Below are positions 1-5,656 of a stretch of 6,200 nucleotides of DNA, piece after piece. The position numbers and the translations under genes were made by a program. Source of the stretch: Candidatus Avimicrobium faecavium (lineage in GTDB: Bacteria; Bacillota; Clostridia; Oscillospirales; Ruminococcaceae); NCBI GenBank assembly GCA_904419105.1, contig CAJFQR010000082.1:1-6200 (forward strand). The letters are read 5' to 3'. Under the pieces are notes generated by a model. That model saw only the letters and a program-made list of their open reading frames with translations. It was not told the DNA's origin and ran no database searches. Position 1 is the stretch's first letter; each line of letters begins with the position of its first letter.

Positions 1-10
1 AGAAATTTAA

Positions 11-529
11 AATCCGTATGAGAAAAAGGATACCGGAAAGGGCTTTGGCCGGCTACCGGATCTAATTCTTCTCGACGGCGGCCAGGGCCATTTGAATGCC
101 GTGCAGCCTATTCTCAGGGCTTTCGGTCTGGATATTCCGATGTATGGCATGGTTAAGGACGATCGCCATCGCACCCGAGCCATTGCCAGCGACGGTGGAG
201 AGATCTCCATTGCAGCCCATAAGCGGGCCTTCCAACTTGTCACAGCTATTCAGGATGAGGTGCACCGCTATTCGATCACCTACTCCCGGTCGGCCCACCG
301 GAAAAGCGGCCTCGAGTCGACGCTGAATGGAATCCCTGGTATAGGAAAGACACGGGCGGCGGCACTATACCGGCATTTTAAGACCATCAAGGCCATCTCT
401 GCCGCTTCCGAAGAGGAGTTGCTCGCTGCGCCGGGTATGACCCGTCCGGCAGCCAAGGCGGTATACGATTTTTATCACGCTGCACCGGAACTGCCCGAGA
501 ATAAGGGGGGAGGAATCTCCGACCTGTGA
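11..529 (+). CDS. uvrC: UvrC, C-terminal part of excinuclease ABC subunit C (5' part missing)
   Basis: UvrC makes the two incisions beside a DNA lesion after UvrA and UvrB have located it (nucleotide excision repair, cytoplasm). The visible part is the C-terminal RNase H-like endonuclease domain followed by the helix-hairpin-helix domain. The LPDLILLDGGQGH stretch (about 53-91) carries the conserved catalytic Asp of the DGGKG motif, with Gln where Lys is usual. MVKDDRHRTRA follows, then QDEVHRYSITYSR with the conserved His codon at 263-265. The tandem hairpins IPGIGKTRAAAL (from 332) and APGMTRPAAKAVY end the protein, which stops with TGA at 527-529. The frame is open only back to position 11, because TAA stands in frame at 8-10. 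Full UvrC is about 600 residues, so most of the gene should lie to the left. The TTG at 92 is an internal Leu codon and not a start. Family identity is secure; whether the gene is intact is not. Confidence 0.93.
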   Translation, partial: NPYEKKDTGKGFGRLPDLILLDGGQGHLNAVQPILRAFGLDIPMYGMVKDDRHRTRAIASDGGEISIAAHKRAFQLVTAIQDEVHRYSITYSRSAHRKSGLESTLNGIPGIGKTRAAALYRHFKTIKAISAASEEELLAAPGMTRPAAKAVYDFYHAAPELPENKGGGISDL

Positions 530-555
530 TCGGCGATTTTGCTTCGTTGCCGCTA

Positions 556-584
556 TTGACAAGACCCCGTAAAACCATCATAAT
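556..584 (+). promoter_or_regulatory. Sigma-A type promoter for the rsmD-coaD operon
   Basis: A perfect -35 hexamer TTGACA (556-561) is followed by a 17-bp spacer and a -10 hexamer CATAAT (579-584), a 5/6 match to TATAAT. The expected transcription start is near 591, giving a leader of about 78 nt before the rsmD start. It lies in the only gap between uvrC and rsmD, and no terminator is visible after uvrC, so readthrough from uvrC may add to expression. This is a sequence match only. Confidence 0.75.
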
Positions 585-590
585 AAAGAA

Positions 591-668
591 GGATATGTCC
601 CCGGAGAGGACACGCTCCGCTTGCTTTTTCGGGATCCGACATCCAAATCCGTACGGGGGAATTTTATT
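591..668 (+). promoter_or_regulatory. 5' leader of the rsmD operon with possible weak structure and the rsmD RBS
   Basis: This is the untranslated leader predicted from the promoter at 556-584. CGGAG (602-606) can pair with CTCCG (615-619). An outer helix is possible between GGAT-AT-GTC (591-599) and GACATCC (638-644) with a 2-nt bulge. A short pyrimidine run follows the inner stem at 621-630, but the stem has only 5 bp, so an attenuator is not supported. It matches no riboswitch class that I recognise. The ribosome binding site GGGGGA (655-660) stands 8 nt before the ATG at 669. Confidence 0.3.
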
Positions 669-1217
669 ATGAGAGTAATCACAGGGACCGCTCGCGGCCG
701 TAAGCTGCGCAGTCCTGAAGGATATGATGTACGTCCAACCACCGAAGTTACCAAAGAGGCCATGTTCAGCATCCTCCACTTTGATTTGGAGGGGGCACGG
801 GTGTTGGATCTGTTTGCCGGAACTGGACAGCTTGGCATTGAAGCCCTCAGCCGCGGCGCAGATTTCTGCATCTTTGTGGACTCTGCGCGGCCGTCCCAGC
901 AGCTGGTCCGGGAAAATCTTGCTTCCACCGGACTCGGCGCAAAGGCCAAGGTGATGCCAATGGACTATCTTGCTTTTTTGCAGAGCACACGGGAGATCTT
1001 TGACATCGCATTGTTGGATCCGCCCTACGCTCAGGGGATGATCGATCAGGCTCTGCCGCTTTTGGCTGAGCGGATGGCGCCCGCCGGCATTATCGTCTGC
1101 GAGACCGATAAACGTGAGGAACTGCCCTTGTCCGCAGGCGGGTTTGCCATCGACCGGGAGTATCGTTATGGCAAGAGCAAGCTGACCGTATACCGGCGGG
1201 AGGAGAGCCATGAGTGA
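669..1217 (+). CDS. rsmD: 16S rRNA (guanine966-N2)-methyltransferase RsmD
   Basis: RsmD transfers a methyl group from S-adenosylmethionine to N2 of G966 of 16S rRNA in the assembling small subunit. The 182-residue product has the usual family length. It opens with MRVITGTARGRKL, the typical RsmD start, and VRPTTEVTKEAMFSIL (21-36) follows. The SAM-binding motif I is VLDLFAGTGQLGIEALSRGA (45-64). The catalytic motif DPPY is at 117-120, and the usual N-terminal Rossmann order is kept. I chose the ATG at 669 over an upstream TTG at 621 because the family begins at MRVITG and GGGGGA sits 8 nt upstream; the 16 extra residues match nothing expected. It is the first gene of the operon and its last 8 bases overlap coaD, so translational coupling is likely. 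The acidic motif II residue appears as Asp71 in FVDSARPSQQLVRENL. Confidence 0.95.
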   Translation: MRVITGTARGRKLRSPEGYDVRPTTEVTKEAMFSILHFDLEGARVLDLFAGTGQLGIEALSRGADFCIFVDSARPSQQLVRENLASTGLGAKAKVMPMDYLAFLQSTREIFDIALLDPPYAQGMIDQALPLLAERMAPAGIIVCETDKREELPLSAGGFAIDREYRYGKSKLTVYRREESHE

Positions 1218-1731
1218 GCGCATCGCCGTCTGTCCGGGCAGCTTTGACCCGGTGACCATCGGCCACATTGACATTATCCGCCGGGCGGCGACGCTGTTTG
1301 ATAAGGTTATTGTGCTGGTGGTCATCAATCCTGTCAAGAATACAAGCTTTACACCTGAGGAGCGGGTTGCTCTGATCCGTAAATCGGTGGCGGAAATTCC
1401 AAATGTTGAGGTGGATCTGTATAAGGGTCTGCTGGTGGATTATGTCCGCAGCAAGGGTGCAGTTGCTATCGTCAAGGGGTTACGCGCCATGTCGGATTTT
1501 GAGTACGAGTTTCAGATGGCGCTTATCAACAAACGCATGCTTCCCTATGCCGAAACCATCTTCCTCACCACCGGCATAAACAACCTTTATCTCAGTTCCA
1601 GTCTGGTCAAAAATGTGGCCATGTTCGGCGGTGATATCAGCGGGCTGGTGCCGCGTGCTATCCACGACGAGGTGGTTGCCCGGCTTAGCGGTGTAGACGA
1701 TTCTAAACTTGGTAAGGAGGCCTTGATGTGA
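1210..1731 (+). CDS. coaD: Phosphopantetheine adenylyltransferase CoaD
   Basis: CoaD joins ATP and 4'-phosphopantetheine to give dephospho-CoA and pyrophosphate, the penultimate step of coenzyme A synthesis, in the cytoplasm. The 173-residue product begins with AVCPGSFDPVTIGHIDII (6-23), which contains the nucleotidyltransferase (T/H)xGH signature at residues 16-19. It continues with VKGLRAMSDFEYEFQMALIN, a hallmark of the CoaD active site, and has the ATP-site motif YLSSSLVKNVA, close to the usual (I/L)SSS(L/I)VKE. It is about 10 residues longer than the common 160-residue form because of a C-terminal tail (SGVDDSKLGKEALM). The start ATG lies inside the end of rsmD, with GGGAGGAGA (1198-1206) as ribosome binding site. 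It overlaps the next gene by 4 bp. All key residues look intact. Confidence 0.97.
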   Translation: MSERIAVCPGSFDPVTIGHIDIIRRAATLFDKVIVLVVINPVKNTSFTPEERVALIRKSVAEIPNVEVDLYKGLLVDYVRSKGAVAIVKGLRAMSDFEYEFQMALINKRMLPYAETIFLTTGINNLYLSSSLVKNVAMFGGDISGLVPRAIHDEVVARLSGVDDSKLGKEALM

Positions 1732-2216
1732 ATATCGATGAGATTTTGGATATGCTCGATGAATTGCTGGACCGTTCCTGGAATCTGCCGCTGAGCGGTG
1801 GGCGCTGCGTCATCGATGCGGAACGAGTCCGGGAGCTGGTGGACGATATCCGTTTGAATCTTCCTGACGAGATCAAGCAGGCAAAGGCCATTGTCAAAGA
1901 CCGAACCGATATTCTGACCTCGGCCAAAAACGAGGCAGAATCTATCGTTCGGAAGGCTGAGGACCGCGCTCGAATGCTTATCGCCCAGGACGAAGTGATG
2001 AAGCAGGCCCAGGCCAAGGCCACCGAGATTGTCACCCAAGCACAGACCAAGTCGAAGGAGATCCGCCAGGCATCCCAGGAGTTTTCCGATGACGTGCTCA
2101 AGAAGGCTGAAGAGAGCCTTGCCGCTTCCCTTACGGAGGTCCGCCAGACCCGGCAGGCGCTGAAGGGGGCTCAGCGGCAGTTTGCTCAGCAAAACAGCAA
2201 TCGTTCCCAACAGTGA
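1728..2216 (+). CDS. Coiled-coil protein of the DivIVA/SepIVA-like type (F-type b-subunit-like coiled coil)
   Basis: This 162-residue protein has no catalytic motif, signal peptide or membrane segment. Residues 1-50 hold a short helical head, MNIDEILDMLDELLDRSWNL, then a loop with PLSGGRCVID and ERVRELVDDIRLNLPDEI. Residues about 50-150 form a long Ala/Gln/Lys/Glu-rich coiled coil (AKNEAESIVRKAEDRARMLI, then QAQAKATEIVTQAQTKSKEI). Such proteins are often labelled ATP synthase B-like, but no membrane anchor exists here. From memory, mycobacterial SepIVA, a septation factor of the DivIVA family, has the same order of head, Gly-containing loop, LIDDI-like helix, coiled coil with a QNEV-like element, and terminal helix. 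Start: GTG at 1728, chosen because AAGGAGG (1714-1720) lies 7 nt upstream and the gene overlaps coaD by GTGA. A cytosolic scaffold role in division or envelope growth is inferred. Confidence 0.7.
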   Translation: MNIDEILDMLDELLDRSWNLPLSGGRCVIDAERVRELVDDIRLNLPDEIKQAKAIVKDRTDILTSAKNEAESIVRKAEDRARMLIAQDEVMKQAQAKATEIVTQAQTKSKEIRQASQEFSDDVLKKAEESLAASLTEVRQTRQALKGAQRQFAQQNSNRSQQ

Positions 2217-2239
2217 CGCCGCACTGTCTATGTCCCAGG

Positions 2240-2266
2240 AAAAGCTGCCTGCCCGGCAGCTTTTTT
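2240..2266 (+). terminator. Intrinsic terminator of the rsmD-coaD-coiled-coil operon
   Basis: A perfect 10-bp stem AAAAGCTGCC (2240-2249) pairs with GGCAGCTTTT (2255-2264) around a 5-nt loop TGCCC. The run of six T at 2261-2266 forms the tail and part of the stem. It lies 23 nt after the stop codon at 2214-2216. Confidence 0.9.
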
Positions 2267-2303
2267 CGTAACGGCTGATTCGCAGCAAAGAGGAGGAGAG
2301 TAT

Positions 2304-4616
2304 ATGTTTGACACGCAGTCGCCGGCCTGGCGGGCGTTCTTTGAGAGAACCCGCCGTCCGCTCACGCTGGAGGCACCTTTCACCGACGGCCAGATCGGTG
2401 ATAAGAATTTCGAACTCCGCTCGGCCGGCAATCTGCCGGTATCCACCGGACAGCTGGTCTGCACCGATGCCTTTGCATCGATGCGGGAAGCCTTTGCCGA
2501 TCCGCCTTTTTTGCGGGAGGTCCCGGTGGGGGACTATCCGGTCACCCTCAGCATCGCTTCTGACCCAAGCGGCCGCTCCTGTCCGGTTGGTGTGCTTGTC
2601 GTCTTGCGGGACAGCAAGCCGGCCGGCTTTGAGGCTGCTGTCACAGGGGAAGAGGACCCCGGGGCACCGGATTCCCCGGAGGCCTTTGGTTACTATGTGA
2701 GCACCGGTGTCACAGCTCTGTGTGACGATCAGGCAGTGGCTGCTTGTCAGGCATTCTGTTTGGATTGGGCGCAGGATCACCCGGCGGGAGATCTCTACAC
2801 CGACTACTTTGCCCCGCTGTTTGAGGCGGCTGGAGGTGTTCTCAACTGGCAGATTCCCGGCAGCGAACAGTCAATGCTGCTTCTCACATCGGGAAGCGGA
2901 TGGAAGCACGCCTGGTGGGGAATTGATGCCGATGGCCAAGCCTGCCGTCTGCTGGTTCTCTTCTGCGATGTGGAACAGGAGGCGCCAACCGGAGTGCCGC
3001 TGCCGATGCTTGCCGCTGTGGAACCGCTCTCGATCCCCAGTCTGACTCTACAGATCAATCACTGGTATGAAAGGGATGAACATCAGAAAATCGCCGATGC
3101 AATCAACGCTCTTCCGCCGGATCAGCTGGACGATGAACTGCTTGGTCAATTGGCGGTTGCTTACAACAACCTCGGCGATTTTTCAGCAGCCGTCGGGATT
3201 TTGCGGCGAATCAAGCCGTCTCCGGGGGAGGCCGGCCGCTGGCATTATCGGATGGGATATGCCGAATACTACCAGTCCGAGGAAACCGCCGATCCCACAA
3301 AGCGAGCCCAGCTGCTTGTCCAGGCCAGGGAGAGCTTTACTCGTGCGCTGCTGAACGGCGTCCCTGAGGACATTGCCGGGGACTGTCGGGAATTTCTCGG
3401 TTATATTCTGCAGGACCTAGACGATCTTGGAGTGGATTCAGGCAGTTCCGAGCAGCCGATGGAGCTTTATGCTCCGGAACAGTTTGCGGTGGTGCGGACT
3501 TTCCTGAAAGAACACATAGGAGAGATTGGCCAGGTGCTGCACGACCCCTTTCCCAAAGGCGTTCAGGTGGACATTGCCGTGATCCCGCCCACCGAGGAGA
3601 AGCCGTTTTATACCCTCTGCACCGTTGGAATGGGTGCGCATCTGATGCATCTTCCGTCTGACTTCCCCAGTGCGGGGCTTGATAGGGCAGAGCTTGTGCT
3701 GTCGCTGCCGCCGGACTGGCAGTTTGGCACCGGGGAGGACCGCTGGAACTGGCCAATCCGTCTGCTCAAGGATATAGCGCATCTGCCGTTGGACCAATCC
3801 TCCTGGCTCGGCTGGGGGCACACGATCGACCTTGGCTCTCCGGTGACTGCCGGAAGCGGTCTTTGCGGCTGTATTCTCACCGGGGTCATTCATGCGGATG
3901 TTGGCGCACTGCGCTGTGAGCTCCCGGGCGGTGAGATTGTAAACTTCTATCAGGTGTTGCCCCTCACGCAAGGCGAGATGAACTTTAAGCGGGTAGCAGG
4001 TGTCACCGCGCTGCTGCGCAAGATCCCGCATGAGGATTTCATCATCCGTTCCAAACGGGAGGACCACTGCCCCGGCTTCCGTTTCCCACCGGATGGTGAG
4101 GCGCCGGCAGCTACCGTCGACCAGGTGGACCGGCACATGGATTCACTGGTAACTAAGCATCTGCCGGTGGATTCGCTGATGGCTTACGCCCACCTGGCCA
4201 TCTACCTGCGCTGGATGACCGAGCAGTATCTTCTCTCACCGGCGTTTGTGGCCCTATTCCGGGATACAGTGGAGGAGGTGCGGGCCGGCCGTCTCACCGA
4301 TCTGCGTCCTTTTATGCGGGATCATCTGTGTGGGGCGCTCTTCTATGCGCTCTTTGATGGCCGGGGGCAGGCCTTCACCGCCTGGTACTATGAATACGAT
4401 GAGCAGGATCCCAACCGCCCCTACTATCCCGCCGATGTGGACGACTGCTCCCGCGGCTTTTTTGGCGATGCCCGCTACAACTCAGACGAATTCCAAGACG
4501 AGGCCTATCTCTATATGCCCTGGAACGAAGACTATTACGCCCGGATGAAATCCTACCTCGACTTCCGCTATGCAGAGTGGAGCGGGGAACTTCAGGACGG
4601 TGCGGTGCTCAGCTGA
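2304..4616 (+). CDS. Polyimmunity-like protein: DUF4241, TPR linker, SUFU domain, unassigned C-terminal domain
   Basis: The 770-residue product reads as several modules. Residues about 38-225 resemble DUF4241: STGQLVCTD (47-55), VPVGDYPVTLSIA (73-85), GYYVSTGVTALCD (129-141), SGSGWKHAWWGIDADG (196-211). Residues about 257-375 are TPR-like, with LAVAYNNLGDFSAAVGILRR and WHYRMGYAEYY. Residues about 392-575 resemble the Suppressor-of-fused (SUFU) domain: CTVGMGAHLMHLP, AELVLSLPPDW (462-472), WPIRLLKDIAHLP (483-495), GHTIDLGSP, FYQVLPLTQGEMNF (548-561). Residues about 605-755 form a helical, aromatic and acidic domain (AHLAIYLRWMTEQYLLSP; late NEDYYARMKSYLDFRYAEW) that I cannot name securely. SUFU and DUF4241-like domains are known in immunity proteins of polymorphic toxin systems, and tandem arrays are called polyimmunity proteins. 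No signal peptide or membrane segment is seen, so it is cytoplasmic. Start ATG has AGGAGG 7 nt upstream (2291-2296). Binding several toxins is an inference. Confidence 0.85.
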   Translation: MFDTQSPAWRAFFERTRRPLTLEAPFTDGQIGDKNFELRSAGNLPVSTGQLVCTDAFASMREAFADPPFLREVPVGDYPVTLSIASDPSGRSCPVGVLVVLRDSKPAGFEAAVTGEEDPGAPDSPEAFGYYVSTGVTALCDDQAVAACQAFCLDWAQDHPAGDLYTDYFAPLFEAAGGVLNWQIPGSEQSMLLLTSGSGWKHAWWGIDADGQACRLLVLFCDVEQEAPTGVPLPMLAAVEPLSIPSLTLQINHWYERDEHQKIADAINALPPDQLDDELLGQLAVAYNNLGDFSAAVGILRRIKPSPGEAGRWHYRMGYAEYYQSEETADPTKRAQLLVQARESFTRALLNGVPEDIAGDCREFLGYILQDLDDLGVDSGSSEQPMELYAPEQFAVVRTFLKEHIGEIGQVLHDPFPKGVQVDIAVIPPTEEKPFYTLCTVGMGAHLMHLPSDFPSAGLDRAELVLSLPPDWQFGTGEDRWNWPIRLLKDIAHLPLDQSSWLGWGHTIDLGSPVTAGSGLCGCILTGVIHADVGALRCELPGGEIVNFYQVLPLTQGEMNFKRVAGVTALLRKIPHEDFIIRSKREDHCPGFRFPPDGEAPAATVDQVDRHMDSLVTKHLPVDSLMAYAHLAIYLRWMTEQYLLSPAFVALFRDTVEEVRAGRLTDLRPFMRDHLCGALFYALFDGRGQAFTAWYYEYDEQDPNRPYYPADVDDCSRGFFGDARYNSDEFQDEAYLYMPWNEDYYARMKSYLDFRYAEWSGELQDGAVLS

Positions 4617-4617
4617 T

Positions 4618-4632
4618 GAAGGTGATCCATTG
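4618..4632 (+). promoter_or_regulatory. Ribosome binding site that sets a TTG start for the second island gene
   Basis: GAAGGTG (4618-4624) stands 5 nt before the TTG at 4630-4632. It begins just after the TGA (4614-4616) of the upstream gene, which favours translational coupling. The competing ATG at 4570 lies inside the upstream gene and would add 20 residues of unusual composition. The ATG at 4675 would cut off the conserved-looking N-terminal helix. Confidence 0.6.
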
Positions 4633-5595
4633 AAACGTATCCTGACTCTGGAGGCAATTAACACCCTTGAATGGATGGAGGATGGCTATCCGAATTATCA
4701 CCACCAGATGATGGCCTATCTTCAGAACTATCTCCAGCAGGGGATAGCTGCCGGGCGCTTTACCCGGGAGGAAGCCGAGCACGACCTCGACTTTTCGCTT
4801 TGGATGGCCTGTGCCTGTATGAACGCCGGAACATACGAGTCCTATTACAGGGCCTGGCTCTGGCTTCGAGACACGGAGAAGAAAGCCGCCGGGTGTGGTA
4901 TTTGGTATTATCGTTATGCCCGTGCAGTAATGTACCTGGGGCGCCTGGAAGAGGCTCTCCGTTATGCTGAGGAGGGTGTACGCCAGCAGCCGGAAAACCC
5001 CTGGTGCTGGCTGATGCTCGGGCGGCTGCGCAGTCACTTTGGCGACAGGGAGGGAGGGCTGGCGGCTACGCGGCATGGCTTTAGCTATGCGCCGGGAGAT
5101 GGGGAGCTTCATCGTCAGGAACAGATGATCCGGGAAGGATGTACGCTGGAGGAGATCGAGAGCTGGCCGCTGACCGGCCTTCCATGGGACGCTCTCCCGC
5201 AGGATAAACGGGATTCCATCTCCGGTATTGTCTGTAATCGAGAGAACCTCCGGCGGATCCTGGAGATCATCTCGCCCCTCAGCTGGAAGCCGGATGATCC
5301 CTACTGCACGTTTACATTGGACCGGGGAGAGGGAAAGGTGCTGGAGGGGGTGTTCTGCATGAACGAGGCCTTCCTTTCCAAATGGGACGCCGACTGGATC
5401 CGGGAGACCTTTGCCGGACTGGGCGAACGGGCCTTGGCCGACGAGGTCCGTCTTAAACGCCGCCATCATATCCCACATGATGCTGAATTGCGGCAGGTGA
5501 TCATCCGTCGAGATCAAAGTGTCTTCTTCACCTATCAGTTCGATGAGACGCCTCCTACTACCGAACAACTCTTCGAGCGGCCAGTCTGTCCATAA
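4630..5595 (+). CDS. TPR-repeat protein with unrecognised C-terminal domain, partner of the polyimmunity-like gene
   Basis: The 321-residue product is cytoplasmic by appearance. Residues 1-80 form a helical, aromatic-rich N-terminal region (LEWMEDGYPNYHHQMMAYLQ; LDFSLWMACACMNAGTYESY). Two TPR-like units follow: WYYRYARAVMYLGRLEEALR with its second helix through QQPEN (about 91-123), and WCWLMLGRLRSHFGDREGGL onward (about 124-157). After a linker, residues about 190-321 form an alpha/beta region (ISGIVCNRENLRRILEIISP; CTFTLDRGEGKVLEGVFCMN; QVIIRRDQSVFFTYQF) that matches no family I can name. It could be a further immunity-type domain. It follows the 770-residue gene after 13 nt, so the two are almost surely co-transcribed and coupled. 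Start TTG is chosen from the ribosome binding site. Function is not known; help to the upstream protein in toxin neutralisation is inferred from context alone. Confidence 0.78.
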   Translation: MKRILTLEAINTLEWMEDGYPNYHHQMMAYLQNYLQQGIAAGRFTREEAEHDLDFSLWMACACMNAGTYESYYRAWLWLRDTEKKAAGCGIWYYRYARAVMYLGRLEEALRYAEEGVRQQPENPWCWLMLGRLRSHFGDREGGLAATRHGFSYAPGDGELHRQEQMIREGCTLEEIESWPLTGLPWDALPQDKRDSISGIVCNRENLRRILEIISPLSWKPDDPYCTFTLDRGEGKVLEGVFCMNEAFLSKWDADWIRETFAGLGERALADEVRLKRRHHIPHDAELRQVIIRRDQSVFFTYQFDETPPTTEQLFERPVCP

Positions 5596-5615
5596 CGAAG
5601 GCTCTGTATAGGATC

Positions 5616-5651
5616 AAAAAAGCTCCGCCTATGATTGGGCGGGGCTTCTTT
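5616..5651. terminator. Bidirectional intrinsic terminator between the island and sigG
   Basis: AAGCTCCGCC (5620-5629) pairs with GGCGGGGCTT (5638-5647) around an 8-nt loop. On the plus strand the stem has one G-U pair and is followed by CTTCTTT (5645-5651). On the minus strand it has one A-C mismatch and is followed by six U (from A6 at 5616-5621). It lies 20 nt after the plus-strand stop and about 10 nt past the sigG stop, so it can serve both converging units. The minus-strand tail is the better one. Confidence 0.8.
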
Positions 5652-5656
5652 GGTAT

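Noticed and set aside
3..12. AAATTTA resembles a slippery heptamer for programmed -1 frameshifting in uvrC
   Set aside because: The resulting -1 frame (codons from 3, 6, 9) is not the uvrC frame used downstream, and UvrC is not known to need recoding.
602..630. Stem CGGAG/CTCCG with following T-rich run as a terminator or attenuator before rsmD
   Set aside because: The stem is only 5 bp with an 8-nt loop, and the T run is interrupted and not adjacent to the stem.
649..656. Palindrome CCGTACGG as an operator
   Set aside because: It is a single 8-bp palindrome without a second copy, next to the ribosome binding site; chance occurrence is likely.
387..1337. Long minus-strand open frame of 316 codons across uvrC, rsmD and coaD
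   Set aside because: It lies opposite three well-recognised genes, its translation shows no family motif, and long antisense frames are expected in GC-rich coding DNA.
1587..2780. Long minus-strand open frame of 397 codons
   Set aside because: It runs through coaD, the coiled-coil gene, a clear terminator and the start of the 770-residue gene. The product is a Leu/Gly-rich, domain-free shadow.
4570..4629. ATG at 4570 as the start of the second island gene, giving a 46-bp overlap
   Set aside because: No good ribosome binding site precedes it, the extra residues look like shadow translation, and the TTG at 4630 has a well-placed GAAGGTG.
4609..5568. Minus-strand open frame of 319 codons opposite the second island gene
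   Set aside because: The plus strand has the ribosome binding site, TPR pattern and operon context; the minus frame shows no recognisable domain or start signal.
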